DNA from: Marinobacter koreensis
GTDB lineage: Bacteria > Pseudomonadota > Gammaproteobacteria > Pseudomonadales > Oleiphilaceae
DNA length: 64,000 nucleotides
Direction: 5' to 3'
Assembly (NCBI RefSeq): GCF_023156285.1
Contig: NZ_JAKZAJ010000001.1
Span: 868,001 to 932,000, forward strand
The first letter of the stretch is position 1. The number at the start of each line of letters is the position of its first letter. Below, piece by piece: positions 30,212 to 40,696 of the stretch. Both the position numbers and the translations under genes were made by a program. The notes below the pieces were generated by a model. It made no database searches and was not told where the DNA came from. It was given only the letters and a program-made list of their open reading frames with translations.

Positions 30212-30847
30212 ATGACGCAGAAACCAATCGATGGTCCCGCAATGGTTACCAATTCTGGCCTGGTGCCAATCGTTATCGAACAGACTGCTCGGGGCGAGCG
30301 TTCTTTCGACATCTATTCCCGTCTTCTGAAAGAGCGGGTGATCTTTATGGTTGGTCCGGTCGAAGACCACATGGCGAACCTGATTGTGGCTCAGATGCTT
30401 TTCCTGGAATCCGAGAATCCCGACAAGGACATTCACCTGTATATCAACAGCCCGGGAGGCTCTGTGACTGCGGGTATGTCCATCTATGACACCATGCAGT
30501 TTATCAAGCCCGACGTGGCGACGCTTTGCATTGGTCAGGCGGCCAGCATGGGCGCATTCCTTCTCGCCGGCGGTGCAGAGGGCAAGCGGGCGTGCTTGCC
30601 ACACAGCCGGGTCATGATCCATCAGCCGCTTGGCGGATATCAGGGGCAGGCGACGGATATCGAGATTCACACACGTGAGATCCTGAAAATTCGCCACACC
30701 CTGAACTCCCTGCTGGCTCACCATACCGGCCAGGATCTTGAGACCATCGCCAAGGATACCGACCGTGACAATTTCATGGATCCGGACCAGGCCAAAGAGT
30801 ACGGGTTGATTGATTCGGTACTTGATAAGCGCGTACCGAATACATAA
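30212..30847 (+). CDS. clpP: ATP-dependent Clp protease proteolytic subunit
   Basis: Serine peptidase of the ClpXP complex. The 211-aa protein has the triad Ser112 (GQAASMGA), His137 (RVMIHQP) and Asp186 (DRDNF), at the same spacing as E. coli ClpP. The ATG at 30212 follows AAGGAG (30195-30200). The first residues are a short propeptide that is probably removed autocatalytically. The open frame upstream overlaps the tig terminator and is not coding. Confidence 0.98.
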   Translation: MTQKPIDGPAMVTNSGLVPIVIEQTARGERSFDIYSRLLKERVIFMVGPVEDHMANLIVAQMLFLESENPDKDIHLYINSPGGSVTAGMSIYDTMQFIKPDVATLCIGQAASMGAFLLAGGAEGKRACLPHSRVMIHQPLGGYQGQATDIEIHTREILKIRHTLNSLLAHHTGQDLETIAKDTDRDNFMDPDQAKEYGLIDSVLDKRVPNT

Positions 30848-30873
30848 TACTGAAAGTCATCGCATCATCCTTG

Positions 30874-30900
30874 GCCGGCGTATCAGCCAGTAACGCCGGC
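30874..30900 (+). other. Hairpin between clpP and clpX
   Basis: Perfect 8-bp stem GCCGGCGT (30874-30881)/ACGCCGGC (30893-30900), 11-nt loop, no T-run. It could tune the ratio of clpP to clpX mRNA. Confidence 0.45.
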
Positions 30901-30923
30901 TGTAAAAGAGCAGAGGTAATTCA

Positions 30924-32207
30924 ATGGCAGATGAAAGAAACGGCAGAGGCGACGATAACGGCAAGTTGCTGTACTGCTCGTTTTGTGGAAAGAGCCAGCA
31001 TGAAGTCCGGAAACTCATCGCAGGGCCCTCGGTGTTCATCTGCGACGAGTGCGTAGACCTGTGCAATGACATCATCCGCGAGGAGATTCAGGAGAACGCT
31101 GAGGAAGAGAGCAGTGATCGCCTTCCGTCACCGGCGGAAATCCGGGAGACGCTGGATGAGTACGTCATCGGCCAGGACCGGGCCAAGGTGGTGCTGTCTG
31201 TCGCTGTATACAACCACTATAAGCGGTTGCGCTACGGTGAGGGCAAGAGCGATGTCGAGCTTGGCAAAAGCAACATTCTCCTGATCGGCCCGACAGGTAG
31301 CGGTAAAACGCTGCTGGCAGAGACACTGGCGCGTATGCTGAACGTGCCGTTCACCATTGCTGATGCCACGACGCTCACCGAAGCTGGCTACGTGGGTGAG
31401 GACGTTGAGAACATCATCCAGAAGCTGCTGCAGAAGTGCGACTACGACGTCGACAAGGCGCAGCGCGGCATCGTCTACATTGATGAAATCGACAAGATTT
31501 CGCGAAAGTCGGACAACCCTTCCATCACCCGTGACGTGTCCGGTGAAGGTGTTCAGCAGGCATTGCTGAAACTGATCGAAGGGACGGTCGCTTCTGTGCC
31601 GCCGCAAGGTGGTAGAAAACATCCGCAGCAGGAATTCCTGCAAGTGGACACCACCAACATGCTGTTTATCTGCGGTGGTGCGTTTGCCGGCCTGGAAAAG
31701 GTGATTCAGGAACGGTCGGATCGCAGTTCCATTGGCTTCTCGGCCACGGTCAAGAGCCAGGACGACAGCAAGGCAACCGGGGACATCATCAAGGATGTCG
31801 AGACCGAGGATCTGGTGAAGTTTGGCCTGATTCCGGAATTCGTTGGCCGACTGCCGGTTGTGGCGACCCTGACCGAGCTCGATGAAGATGCGCTCGTGCA
31901 GATCCTGACCCAGCCCAAGAACGCGCTGACCAAGCAGTATCAGAAACTGTTTGATATGGAAGGCGTGGAGCTTGATTTCCGGGAAGACGCCCTGCGTGCC
32001 GTGGCGCGTAAGGCGATGGAGCGGAAGACCGGCGCCCGCGGCCTGCGGTCGATTATGGAAGCGACCCTGCTGGATACCATGTATCAGATTCCGTCCGAGC
32101 ATGATGTCAGCAAGGTGGTGATTGACGAAAGCGTGATCAAGGGCGATTCCGAGCCGTTCAAGATTTACGCCAGTTCGGACCACGCCAAGGCTGTACCCGA
32201 GGACTGA
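30924..32207 (+). CDS. clpX: Clp protease ATP-binding subunit ClpX
   Basis: AAA+ unfoldase delivering substrates to ClpP. The 427-aa protein has an N-terminal four-Cys zinc domain (CSFCG and CDECVDLC, residues about 15-40), Walker [11 protein letters not shown], Walker [11 protein letters not shown], the pore loop GYVGED, and an IGF loop (SSIGFSA) that docks on ClpP. AGAGG precedes the ATG. It lies 76 bp after clpP, so probably cotranscribed. Confidence 0.98.
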   Translation: MADERNGRGDDNGKLLYCSFCGKSQHEVRKLIAGPSVFICDECVDLCNDIIREEIQENAEEESSDRLPSPAEIRETLDEYVIGQDRAKVVLSVAVYNHYKRLRYGEGKSDVELGKSNILLIGPTGSGKTLLAETLARMLNVPFTIADATTLTEAGYVGEDVENIIQKLLQKCDYDVDKAQRGIVYIDEIDKISRKSDNPSITRDVSGEGVQQALLKLIEGTVASVPPQGGRKHPQQEFLQVDTTNMLFICGGAFAGLEKVIQERSDRSSIGFSATVKSQDDSKATGDIIKDVETEDLVKFGLIPEFVGRLPVVATLTELDEDALVQILTQPKNALTKQYQKLFDMEGVELDFREDALRAVARKAMERKTGARGLRSIMEATLLDTMYQIPSEHDVSKVVIDESVIKGDSEPFKIYASSDHAKAVPED

Positions 32208-32245
32208 TCGACTGGTCTGTCCATCGAAGTCAGCCGTGAGGCATT

Positions 32246-32273
32246 GAAAAGGGGGCGGTTGCGCCCCCTTTTC
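32246..32273 (+). terminator. Terminator after clpX
   Basis: GAAAAGGGGGCG (32246-32257) pairs with CGCCCCCTTTTC (32262-32273), loop GTTG. It separates clpPX from lon. Confidence 0.85.
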
Positions 32274-32324
32274 GTATGGCCTTCCCACCGTATATGTACC
32301 CGCCCGTTTCGTTTCGTAAAAAGA

Positions 32325-32349
32325 TTGCAATTTCCATTGGCGCCCCAAT
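32325..32349 (+). promoter_or_regulatory. Candidate sigma-32 (heat-shock) promoter of lon
   Basis: TTGCAA (32325-32330), 12 bp, CCCCAAT (32343-32349), resembling the sigma-32 consensus CTTGAAA-N(11-16)-CCCCAT. lon is a classical heat-shock gene, and this element lies 43 bp before its ATG. Confidence 0.45.
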
Positions 32350-32391
32350 GAAGGGTGATATGCTGAAAGAAATACCGTCAGAGGAATTCCT

Positions 32392-34809
32392 ATGACCCTG
32401 ATACCCGAAGATACCGTGCAAGAATACCCGTTACTCCCGCTGAGGGACGTCGTGGTGTTCCCGCACATGGTAGTTCCGCTGTTTGTCGGCCGTGAAAAAT
32501 CCATCCAGGCGCTGGAAGCGGCCATGGAGGGCAGTAAGGAAATCCTGCTGGTGGCGCAGAAAGATGCCTCCACTGATGAGCCTGGTGCCAAAGATGTGTT
32601 CGAGATGGGCACTCTGGCCACTGTCCTGCAGATGCTCCGGCTCCCGGATGGTACGGTCAAGGTGCTGGTCGAAGGCAATGCCCGGGCCTCGATCCGGGAT
32701 ATCAAGGAAGGCGACTACCTGACCGGTGGAGCCATTCTGCTTGATGAAGAAGGATTGCCGGAACGGGAAGAAGACGTACTCGTCAAGACATTAATGGACG
32801 AGTTCGAGAAGTTCGTGAAGCTTTCGAAGAAAGTGCCGTCAGAAGTGTCGAATGCGCTGACCGGCATCGAAGAGCTTGAGCGTCTGGCCGATACCATGGC
32901 GGCCCATCTCGAGATGCGGATTCCTGAGAAGCAGGAACTGCTTGAAGCGCTCGACGTGCGCAAGCGTGTGGATCTCCTGCTCGGCAAGTTGGATGGCGAG
33001 ATCGATCTGATCGAGGTCGAAAAGCGCATCCGTGGCCGGGTCAAGAAGCAGATGGAGCGCAGTCAGCGCGAGTATTACCTCAATGAGCAGATGAAGGCCA
33101 TCCAGAAGGAAATGGGCCAGCTCGGTGAGGGCAACAACGATTTCGAGGAGCTTGAGAACAAGCTCGAAGAAGCCGGTCTGCCGGAAGAAGCCCGCAAGAA
33201 GACCGAGGCGGAGCTGAACAAGCTCAAGATGATGTCGCCGATGTCGGCCGAGGCGACGGTGGTTCGCGGCTACATCGACTGGATGCTGGCTATCCCCTGG
33301 AAAAAGCGCAGCCGCGTTCGGCACGACATTGAAAAGGCCCGGGAAATCCTGGATCGGGACCATTACGGTCTGGACGAGGTCAAGAAACGCATTCTTGAGT
33401 ATCTGGCGGTCCAGAGCCGGGTCAAGAAGGTGAAAGGGCCGGTGCTGTGTCTTGTAGGGCCTCCAGGGGTGGGTAAGACGTCCCTGGGGCAGTCCATTGC
33501 CAGGGCGACCAATCGGAAATACACCCGGATGGCCCTCGGCGGCGTTCGCGACGAGGCCGAGATCCGCGGGCATCGCAAGACCTACATTGGTGCCTTGCCT
33601 GGCAAGCTTCTCCAGAAGCTGTCGAAAGTGGGTGTGAAGAACCCGCTGTTCCTGTTCGACGAGATCGACAAAATGGGCATGGATCACCGCGGCGATCCGG
33701 CCTCGGCACTGCTGGAAGTGCTGGACCCGGAGCAGAACCACACCTTCAACGACCATTACCTGGAAGTGGATTACGACCTCTCGGATGTCATGTTCGTCTG
33801 TACGTCGAACTCCATGGATATTCCGCCGGCACTGCTGGATCGCATGGAAATCATCCGGATCCCGGGCTATACCGAGGACGAGAAGGTCAATATTGCGCTG
33901 CGGTACCTGTTGCCGAAGCAGATCAAGGCCAACGGTTTGCGCAAGGATGAGTTGGAGATTCCTGAAGAGACCCTTCGGGATCTGATCCGGTACTACACTC
34001 GTGAAGCCGGTGTACGCGGGCTTGAGCGGGAGATCGCCAAGATCTGCCGGAAGGTGGTTCGTGAGCATGTGGAGGCTGGTGAGAAGGCTGCAGTGACCCT
34101 GTCGCCGGAGATGCTCGAGGATTACTCCGGTGTCAAGAAATTCAAGTATGGGCTCGCTGAAGAGAGCGATCAGATCGGGCAGGTCACTGGCCTCGCGTGG
34201 ACCCAGGTTGGCGGTGAGTTGCTGACCATCGAGTGCGCGCTGACTCCGGGCAAGGGCCGCGTGGTCAAGACTGGCTCGCTCGGCGATGTCATGCAGGAGT
34301 CTATCCAGACCGCACTGACCGTGGTCCGGAGCAGGGCAGCTGGCCTTGGAATTGCGAACGATTTCCATGAGAAGCACGACCTGCACGTTCACGTTCCCGA
34401 AGGCGCGACGCCGAAAGACGGTCCCAGTGCCGGTATCGGCATGTGCACCGCCCTGGTGTCAGCCCTGACCCGGATACCCGTCCGTGCCGACGTGGCGATG
34501 ACCGGGGAAATCACTCTCAGAGGGCGCGTGTTGGCCATTGGTGGGCTCAAGGAAAAGCTGCTGGCGGCCCATCGCGGTGGCATCAAGACGGTTGTCATTC
34601 CGGAAGAAAACGTCCGTGATCTCAAGGAGATACCAGAGAATATCAAGGAATCTCTGGATATCCGGCCGGTGACCTGGATTGATCAAGTGCTGGATATCGC
34701 GTTGGCTTACCCGCCCGAAGCGCATGCGGAATCCCCGGCCGGAAAAACCGGTTCCGGAAAACCGCGAGATGATGAAGGTGAAGCGGCGGAGCGCATAAAT
34801 ACGCATTAA
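32392..34809 (+). CDS. lon: ATP-dependent protease Lon
   Basis: Cytosolic AAA+ serine protease degrading misfolded and regulatory proteins. The 805-aa protein has a LAN substrate-binding domain (residues about 10-205), Walker [10 protein letters not shown], Walker [11 protein letters not shown] and a C-terminal protease domain with catalytic Ser679 (PKDGPSAG) and Lys722 (LKEKLLAA), the same numbering as E. coli Lon. The alkaline tail after residue 775 is species-specific. It has its own heat-shock-like promoter after the clpX terminator. Confidence 0.98.
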   Translation: MTLIPEDTVQEYPLLPLRDVVVFPHMVVPLFVGREKSIQALEAAMEGSKEILLVAQKDASTDEPGAKDVFEMGTLATVLQMLRLPDGTVKVLVEGNARASIRDIKEGDYLTGGAILLDEEGLPEREEDVLVKTLMDEFEKFVKLSKKVPSEVSNALTGIEELERLADTMAAHLEMRIPEKQELLEALDVRKRVDLLLGKLDGEIDLIEVEKRIRGRVKKQMERSQREYYLNEQMKAIQKEMGQLGEGNNDFEELENKLEEAGLPEEARKKTEAELNKLKMMSPMSAEATVVRGYIDWMLAIPWKKRSRVRHDIEKAREILDRDHYGLDEVKKRILEYLAVQSRVKKVKGPVLCLVGPPGVGKTSLGQSIARATNRKYTRMALGGVRDEAEIRGHRKTYIGALPGKLLQKLSKVGVKNPLFLFDEIDKMGMDHRGDPASALLEVLDPEQNHTFNDHYLEVDYDLSDVMFVCTSNSMDIPPALLDRMEIIRIPGYTEDEKVNIALRYLLPKQIKANGLRKDELEIPEETLRDLIRYYTREAGVRGLEREIAKICRKVVREHVEAGEKAAVTLSPEMLEDYSGVKKFKYGLAEESDQIGQVTGLAWTQVGGELLTIECALTPGKGRVVKTGSLGDVMQESIQTALTVVRSRAAGLGIANDFHEKHDLHVHVPEGATPKDGPSAGIGMCTALVSALTRIPVRADVAMTGEITLRGRVLAIGGLKEKLLAAHRGGIKTVVIPEENVRDLKEIPENIKESLDIRPVTWIDQVLDIALAYPPEAHAESPAGKTGSGKPRDDEGEAAERINTH

Positions 34810-34824
34810 AGCCATGATGAGTTG

Positions 34825-34854
34825 TTGACATGCCAGAGAGCCCATTGGTATAAC
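34825..34854 (+). promoter_or_regulatory. Promoter of hupB
   Basis: Consensus TTGACA (34825-34830), 18-bp spacer, TATAAC (34849-34854). The resulting leader is about 185 nt, and no terminator was seen between lon and this promoter, so read-through is possible. Confidence 0.65.
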
Positions 34855-35047
34855 TGTTTCGCCGTGAAGCAGCCAATACCAAGGGCTCCCGCGCAGTATG
34901 TGCCTATTCCGAACACCGGTGTACAGCCGAAAGGAATAACAAAACTGAAGAATGGAATTCTCGGACCGCTTATGCGATAGTCGAGAACGTCCGCGAAAAA
35001 ATAAACCAACCTATAACATCTTCAACCTGAAATCGAAGGGGTTTAGT

Positions 35048-35320
35048 GTGAACAAGTCCGAACTTATCGATGCAATTGCAGAGTCCGCAGATATCTCCAA
35101 AGCCGCCGCTGGCCGTGCTCTGGATGCCATGACCAACTCCATCACCGGTGCCCTCAAGAAAGGTGATCAGGTTACCCTGATCGGCTTCGGTACCTTCTCT
35201 GTCAAAGAGCGTGCTGCCCGCACCGGTCGTAACCCGCAGACTGGTGCCGAGATCAAGATTCCGGCCTCCAAAGTGCCTGGTTTCAAAGCTGGCAAGGCCC
35301 TGAAAGACGCCGTTAAGTAA
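35048..35320 (+). CDS. hupB: DNA-binding protein HU-beta
   Basis: Nucleoid histone-like protein. The 90-aa protein, starting at GTG ([23 protein letters not shown]) after AAGGGG, has the HU signature [21 protein letters not shown] and the DNA-intercalating Pro in the beta-arm. The upstream frame to 34952 is not conserved. The lon-hupB-ppiD order is standard in Gammaproteobacteria. Confidence 0.97.
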   Translation: MNKSELIDAIAESADISKAAAGRALDAMTNSITGALKKGDQVTLIGFGTFSVKERAARTGRNPQTGAEIKIPASKVPGFKAGKALKDAVK

Positions 35321-35368
35321 CGGTTCTTTCTCCGGCGGTTTGCTCTGGTAGGCCGCCAAGAAGAATTG

Positions 35369-35399
35369 AAGGCGCATTCCGAACAGGGTGCGCCTTTTT
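35369..35399 (+). terminator. Terminator after hupB
   Basis: AAGGCGCA (35369-35376) pairs with TGCGCCTT (35389-35396), with additional CC/GG pairing inside, then T's. Confidence 0.8.
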
Positions 35400-35470
35400 A
35401 CGTTCAGCACATTCCAAGCCAATACCAAACCGAAAACAACGCACGACCTTGACGGGGATTCGGGAGAAAC

Positions 35471-37324
35471 ATGCTTCAAGATATTCGGGATAATGCCCAG
35501 GGTACCATTGCCAAGATCATCATCGTGGTTCTAATCGTTTCCCTTTCCATCTGGGGAATGGACGCCATTATTGGCGGGTTTTCCGGTGAGCCGGAGGTTG
35601 CCACGGTTAACGGCCAGGATATTACCGAACGAGAGTTTCTCCGCACGGTACAGATCGAAAAGCAGCGCCGCCTTTCCCAGATGGAAACGCCCGATCCCTC
35701 CCTGCTGAATGAAGATCAGCTCCGGAAGGATGTTCTCGAGAACCTTATCCGGGAAGAGACACTGACTCAGGATGCAGCGAGTCAGGGACTTGAACTGTCC
35801 GACTCCGACATCGACGCCCTGATCCGCCAGATGCCCCAGTTCCAGGTGGATGGAAAGTACAGCAGTGAGCGTTTTGCTGCGACAGTCCGGAACATGGGAA
35901 TGGGCATTGGGGAGTTCCGTAATCTCCTTCGCAAGCAGTATGTGGTGAACCAGATCCGCAACGGCATTGTGCAAAGTGGTCTCGCGACCGAATCCAACGC
36001 CAGTCAGTTGCTGCAGATCCAGAACCAGACCCGGGATTTCCGGGCGCTCACCATTCCCGCGAAAGCCGTCGCTGACCAGGTGTCTGTGAGCGATGGGGAT
36101 ATTCAGGACTACTACGACAGCCACACCAGCCAGTTCCGGCAGCCAGAACAGGTCGATGCGGCCTACATCGCCCTGTCGGTTGGCGCTCTGGCCGACAGCA
36201 TTGACGTGAGCGATGACGAGCTGAAGGCCTATTACGATCAGAAGAAAGATGGACTGGCTCGTGAGGAGCGTCGTGCCGCGCACATTCTGATTAATGATGG
36301 TCCGGACGCGTCCGCTACGATTGCAAAGATCCAGGATCGGCTCGCAAACGGGGAGTCGTTTGCCGACCTGGCGAAGGAATACTCCATCGATACGGCGACC
36401 GCCGACAAGGGCGGTGAGCTTGGGTACGCCGGTCGTGGCGTCTACGATCCCGATTTCGAAAAAGCCCTGTTCGGCCTCAAGGAAGGCGAGGTGTCGGAGC
36501 CGGTTAAAACTCGCTTTGGCGTTCACCTGATCAAACTCGAGGACATTCGTCGCTCCAAGGTGCCGTCATTTGACGAGATGAAAGACAAACTTCGTGCCGA
36601 GCTGGCGCGCAAGAAGGCCGAGGACAAGTTTGCGGAAGTTCGCTCGAAGCTGGCTGACTCCGCGTATGCGGCGGACGATCTGGCCGGGCCGGCAAAGGAA
36701 CTCGGGCTTGAGGTCCGCGAGATTTCCGGTATTACCCGAGACGGTGGTCCCGCACCCTTCGATCACCCCGGGCTCGTCCGCCAGTTGTTCTCGGACGATG
36801 TGCTCAATGATGGCTATAACACCGAACTGATTGACGTGGGTGACAACCTGTCCGTGGTCGCGCGTGTCCGGGCGCACCGGGAGGCCAAGCAGCTGGAGCT
36901 GGATGCAGTAAAAGACCAGGTGCGTTCTACCCTGGTCGAACAGAAGACGCGTGAGGCCCTGGCGCAGCGCGCGGATTCCATTATCTCTGATCTCAAGCAG
37001 GGTAAGAGCGCGGATAAAATCGGAGCGGGTGAGTGGGTCGATTATACGGACCAGGGCCGCAACGCATCGGGCCTTCCTGCGCCGGTTCTGCAGACGGCGT
37101 TCTCATTGCCTCGTCCGTCCGAGAATCAGCCGAGCTTTGGCAAGGTTGTTGATGCAGATCAGGCGAGCGTGATCGAGCTGGATGCCGTTAATCAGGGTAA
37201 GGTGGATAAGGACAGCGAAGAATACAAGCGCCTTTACCGGTTCCTGTCTTCCCTCGAAGGGCAGCGGGATTACACGGCTTACCAGCAGATGCTGCGTAAG
37301 CGAGCGGAGGTCGAGCGCCCATAA
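35471..37324 (+). CDS. ppiD: Peptidyl-prolyl isomerase D (periplasmic chaperone)
   Basis: Inner-membrane-anchored periplasmic chaperone associated with the Sec translocon. The 617-aa protein has one N-terminal membrane segment (residues about 14-35, AKIIIVVLIVSLSIWGMDAI), a SurA-like chaperone region, a parvulin domain (about 265-360: RRAAHILINDG, FADLAKEYSID, GGELGYAGRG, RFGVHLIKL) and a C-terminal chaperone half. It begins 150 bp after hupB, beyond that gene's terminator, and ends at a strong terminator. Confidence 0.95.
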   Translation: MLQDIRDNAQGTIAKIIIVVLIVSLSIWGMDAIIGGFSGEPEVATVNGQDITEREFLRTVQIEKQRRLSQMETPDPSLLNEDQLRKDVLENLIREETLTQDAASQGLELSDSDIDALIRQMPQFQVDGKYSSERFAATVRNMGMGIGEFRNLLRKQYVVNQIRNGIVQSGLATESNASQLLQIQNQTRDFRALTIPAKAVADQVSVSDGDIQDYYDSHTSQFRQPEQVDAAYIALSVGALADSIDVSDDELKAYYDQKKDGLAREERRAAHILINDGPDASATIAKIQDRLANGESFADLAKEYSIDTATADKGGELGYAGRGVYDPDFEKALFGLKEGEVSEPVKTRFGVHLIKLEDIRRSKVPSFDEMKDKLRAELARKKAEDKFAEVRSKLADSAYAADDLAGPAKELGLEVREISGITRDGGPAPFDHPGLVRQLFSDDVLNDGYNTELIDVGDNLSVVARVRAHREAKQLELDAVKDQVRSTLVEQKTREALAQRADSIISDLKQGKSADKIGAGEWVDYTDQGRNASGLPAPVLQTAFSLPRPSENQPSFGKVVDADQASVIELDAVNQGKVDKDSEEYKRLYRFLSSLEGQRDYTAYQQMLRKRAEVERP

Positions 37325-37345
37325 GAGGCCTCGCTTCGGTCGCAA

Positions 37346-37380
37346 AACACAAAGGGCGCCATTTCGGCGCCCTTTGTGTT
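37346..37380. terminator. Strong, probably bidirectional terminator between ppiD and hexR
   Basis: Perfect 15-bp stem AACACAAAGGGCGCC (37346-37360)/GGCGCCCTTTGTGTT (37366-37380), 5-nt loop. T-rich on both strands, so it can serve ppiD (+) and hexR (-), which converge here. Confidence 0.88.
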
Positions 37381-37431
37381 TTTGAGTCGTCAGACCCGGC
37401 AAAACTCTGCTAATTTGAAAAGCAATCCTGG

Positions 37432-38304
37432 TCAGTTCTGTGGGAAACGGGTCGCCTTCAGGCTCTCCTTGATTTTTTTGAGGTGGCCGAGAAAGTCCTT
37501 GCCTCGCTTGAGAGTCACGCCGGTTGCGAGAATGTCGATGACGGTGAGATGGATGATCCGCGAGGACATCGGCATATACACCTCCGTGTCTTCGGGTGCC
37601 GTGACCCCCAGAACCTCGGTGCAGCACTCGGAGAGAGGCGAGTCGGGATTGGTAATGCCGATGACGGTTGCGCCATTGCTCCGGGCAAGTCTGGCAATGT
37701 CGACCGTTTCCTTGGTGCGCCCGGTGTAGGAGATGAGAACGATCACGTCACCGACCTGGGCGCCTGCGGCCACCATGCGCTGCATCAGGGCGTCGTCGTA
37801 GGACATGACCGGAATATTGAATCGGAAAAACTTGTGCTGGGCATCAAGAGCGACGGAGGCCGAGCCACCCATGCCGAAGAAGTTGATCTGCTTGGCCTGT
37901 ATCAGATAGTCGATAACGCTGGCCAGGGCCTTCGGGTCTAGGGATTGCCGGGCCTTGTCGAGGCTGGCGATCGTGCTCAGCATGATTTTGTCTGCGAACT
38001 CCGCGACCGTATCGTCCGGTTCGACGTTCTGGCCGACGTAGGGCGTTCCGGTGGCAATGCTCTGGGCAAGCCGGATTTTGAAGTCGGGAAAACCGGTGGC
38101 GGAGAAGCCGCGGCAGAAGCGGTTGACGGTCGGTTCGCTGACATCGGCCGCCCGGGCCAGTGCGGCAATGCTGTAACGAGTCGCTGCGCTGGGATCCCGA
38201 AGGATGGCTTCTGCTACCTTGCGTTCGGATTTGTTGAGGCTGTCCAGCCGAGCCTGGATGTCTTCCAGAAGGTTGTCGTCACGGTGCGCGGGGGTCGCCG
38301 CCAT
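37432..38304 (-). CDS. hexR: HexR, RpiR-family repressor of central carbon metabolism
   Basis: The 290-aa regulator has an N-terminal RpiR HTH (residues about 12-90: [36 protein letters not shown]) and a C-terminal SIS sugar-phosphate domain (about 125-265: [37 protein letters not shown]). HexR proteins bind KDPG, which releases DNA. It is divergent from zwf and near the whole Entner-Doudoroff set, with HexR-like boxes in two intergenic regions. Confidence 0.93.
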   Translation of the reverse strand: MAATPAHRDDNLLEDIQARLDSLNKSERKVAEAILRDPSAATRYSIAALARAADVSEPTVNRFCRGFSATGFPDFKIRLAQSIATGTPYVGQNVEPDDTVAEFADKIMLSTIASLDKARQSLDPKALASVIDYLIQAKQINFFGMGGSASVALDAQHKFFRFNIPVMSYDDALMQRMVAAGAQVGDVIVLISYTGRTKETVDIARLARSNGATVIGITNPDSPLSECCTEVLGVTAPEDTEVYMPMSSRIIHLTVIDILATGVTLKRGKDFLGHLKKIKESLKATRFPQN

Positions 38305-38404
38305 GGAAGGATACTCCCTGCTTCGGTTGTCATGGTGATAAAAAGGCCGACTGTGCTGCTTTCAGGCGTATGGTCGGGTAGTAAATGTGTCATTGTCAGT
38401 GAAA

Positions 38405-38422
38405 ATCCTTGGATTCAAGGAT
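38405..38422. promoter_or_regulatory. Second palindrome in the hexR-zwf gap
   Basis: ATCCTTG (38405-38411), GATT, CAAGGAT (38416-38422): a perfect 7-bp inverted repeat. It lies 16 bp upstream of the HexR-like box and has a different sequence, suggesting a second regulator or a promoter-region dyad. Confidence 0.4.
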
Positions 38423-38438
38423 CTGGAATGACACTATT

Positions 38439-38455
38439 TGTTTAATATTACTACA
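38439..38455. promoter_or_regulatory. HexR-like operator between hexR and zwf
   Basis: TGTTTAATATTACTACA; on the minus strand it begins TGTAGTAATATT, the same TGTAGTAA half-site as the box upstream of edd/pyk. A TAATAT -10-like element (38443-38448) lies inside it, so binding would block zwf transcription. A further TAGTAAATGTGTCA occurs at 38379-38392. Confidence 0.6.
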
Positions 38456-38511
38456 CATGGCCTCCGGTTGGTATGTCGGCTTGGTGAGGCAAAGGCGGGG
38501 AGAGTGACTCG

Positions 38512-39987
38512 ATGGTCAAAACGAGCGATACGCGCTGCGATCTCATGCTGTTTGGCGCCGTCGGTGATCTGGCCCAGCGGAAGCTGTTTCCGGCATTGTA
38601 CCAGCTCGAGTGCGGGGGGTTGCTTGCTCGGGAAAGTCGGGTGCTCGCTCTGGCGCGCAGGGACATGGGGACCGACGAATTTCGAGATCAGCTGTTCGAG
38701 AACCTGAAGCGTTATGTGAAGCCCGCGGAGTTTGATGCCGGGGTTGCCCGCAGCTTCCTGGAACGGGTGGAATACCGGCTCCTCGATTTCACGGATCCGG
38801 CTGGCTATGACGTGTTACAGACGTGGCGGGACAGGCCGGACAATGAACTGATCGTCTATATGGCGACGCCGCCGGCCATGTACGGGGTCATCGCGAGAAA
38901 CCTCAAGGCAGCCAGTTGCTGCAACGAGAATACCCGTGTGGTGGTGGAAAAGCCCATTGGTCATGACCTTGAGTCTTCAAAGGTGATCAATGACGAGCTG
39001 GGTGAAGTCTACAGCGAAAATCAACTTTTCCGGATCGACCATTATCTCGGCAAGGAGACGGTCCAGAACCTGATTGCCTTAAGGTTCGCCAACAACCTGT
39101 TTGCCTCCCAGTGGGATCAGAATCACATCTCTCACGTGGAAATCACGGTGGCGGAGAGTGTGGGCATAGAGGGTCGCTGGGGCTACTTCGACAAAGCTGG
39201 CCAGATCCGCGATATGGTGCAGAACCACCTCCTCCAGTTGCTTTGCCTGATTGCCATGGATCCGCCAGCCGATCTGTCGGCCGACAGTCTCCGCGATGAG
39301 AAGGTGAAGGTCCTGAAGGCATTGAAAACGATTCGTCCGGACATGATGGACAGTTACGTGGTTCGTGGTCAGTACACCGCCGGCACCAGCGATGGAAAAC
39401 CGGTGCCCGGATATCTTGAAGAGGAGGGCGCCAACAAGGGCAGCGAGACCGAGACCTTTGTTGCCCTGAAGGCCGAAATTGAAAACTGGCGGTGGTCGGG
39501 GGTGCCCTTCTACATTCGCACTGGCAAACGCCTGCCCGAGAAGCTGTCCCAGATTATTATTCATTTCAAGCCGGCGCCGCACTACATCTTCGACCCGGAC
39601 CAGAAGCACCTGGCCAATAACAAGCTGATTATCCGCCTGCAGCCCGATGAAGGGATGTCCCTGAGAATCCTCACCAAGGATCATGGCCTGGATAAGGGGA
39701 TGCGGCTTCGACAAGGCCCTTTGGAGCTGACCTTCTCGGAGACCTTCGAAACGGACCGAATCCCCGATGCCTACGAGCGCTTGCTGTGGGAGGTCATGAA
39801 AGGCAATCAGTACCTGTTTGTCCGTCGTGACGAGGTGGAGTATGCCTGGCGATGGGTCGATCAGGTCATTCGGAACTGGCGGGACAGTGGTGAGCCGCCC
39901 AAGCGCTACGCTGCCGGTACCTGGGGGCCGGTGGCTTCCATTGCGATGATCACCCGGGATGGCAGGAGCTGGTATGAAGATGTCTGA
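38512..39987 (+). CDS. zwf: Glucose-6-phosphate 1-dehydrogenase
   Basis: Oxidises glucose-6-phosphate to 6-phosphogluconolactone with NADP+. The 491-aa protein has an N-terminal cofactor motif of the GxxGDLA type ([17 protein letters not shown], residues about 11-27) and the active-site RIDHYLGKE. The ATG follows GGGGAGAG. It overlaps pgl by 14 bp and starts the zwf-pgl-eda operon, probably repressed by HexR. Confidence 0.97.
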   Translation: MVKTSDTRCDLMLFGAVGDLAQRKLFPALYQLECGGLLARESRVLALARRDMGTDEFRDQLFENLKRYVKPAEFDAGVARSFLERVEYRLLDFTDPAGYDVLQTWRDRPDNELIVYMATPPAMYGVIARNLKAASCCNENTRVVVEKPIGHDLESSKVINDELGEVYSENQLFRIDHYLGKETVQNLIALRFANNLFASQWDQNHISHVEITVAESVGIEGRWGYFDKAGQIRDMVQNHLLQLLCLIAMDPPADLSADSLRDEKVKVLKALKTIRPDMMDSYVVRGQYTAGTSDGKPVPGYLEEEGANKGSETETFVALKAEIENWRWSGVPFYIRTGKRLPEKLSQIIIHFKPAPHYIFDPDQKHLANNKLIIRLQPDEGMSLRILTKDHGLDKGMRLRQGPLELTFSETFETDRIPDAYERLLWEVMKGNQYLFVRRDEVEYAWRWVDQVIRNWRDSGEPPKRYAAGTWGPVASIAMITRDGRSWYEDV

Positions 39988-40696
39988 GCTGCATCTGCCC
40001 GATGGCATCGAGAGTCATGTGGGTCGGACCCCGAATGAGGTGGGCGAGCAGCTTGCCGATGCTGTTGCCGGGTTTCTCGCCGAACGGCTTTCCAGCGCTC
40101 CCAGGGCAAGTCTTGTGGTATCCGGGGGCTCGACACCCCTGCCATTTTTCCACGCCCTCTGCAGGAAGAGGCTGGACTGGGATCGGGTGGATGTTGTTCT
40201 GGCGGATGAACGCTGGGTTCCGGAGGACGATCCGGCCAGCAATACCGCGCTTGTGAAGGAACATTTGTTGCGTGACCGAGCCATTGGCGCGCGCTTTCTG
40301 CCGCTCAAACATCCCGGAGCAACGCCGGAGGAGGGTTTGGCAGAGGCCCGGCGGTGCCTTGCCGGGCTGATCGAACCTCCGGATGTCGTGGTGCTTGGTA
40401 TGGGCAACGACGGCCATACTGCGTCGTTGTTTCCCGATGCCCCGGAGCTGTCGGCGGCGATGGATCCTGACAACGACGAAAGAGTGGTTGTCGCCACCCC
40501 TGCATCCCAGCCACAGCGTCGCATTACATTGACTTATCGTTTTCTGAGTTCCGCCCGGTTCGTGGCCCTACACCTGCGGGGCAAGGACAAGCTCGCGACG
40601 CTTCAGGAGGCGATGGCACATACGGAAGGCGTTATGGAAATGCCTGTTCGAGGCTTTCTCCGGCCGGGCCTGAAGATTTACTGGAGTCCATCATGA
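39974..40696 (+). CDS. pgl: 6-phosphogluconolactonase
   Basis: Hydrolyses 6-phosphogluconolactone to 6-phosphogluconate. The 240-aa protein of the DevB/NagB-like family has [12 protein letters not shown], the [14 protein letters not shown] motif and [13 protein letters not shown]. The ATG at 39974 lies 5 nt after AGGAG; a second in-frame ATG at 39980 is 11 nt away, so the first is preferred. It overlaps both zwf and eda. Confidence 0.95.
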   Translation: MKMSELHLPDGIESHVGRTPNEVGEQLADAVAGFLAERLSSAPRASLVVSGGSTPLPFFHALCRKRLDWDRVDVVLADERWVPEDDPASNTALVKEHLLRDRAIGARFLPLKHPGATPEEGLAEARRCLAGLIEPPDVVVLGMGNDGHTASLFPDAPELSAAMDPDNDERVVVATPASQPQRRITLTYRFLSSARFVALHLRGKDKLATLQEAMAHTEGVMEMPVRGFLRPGLKIYWSPS

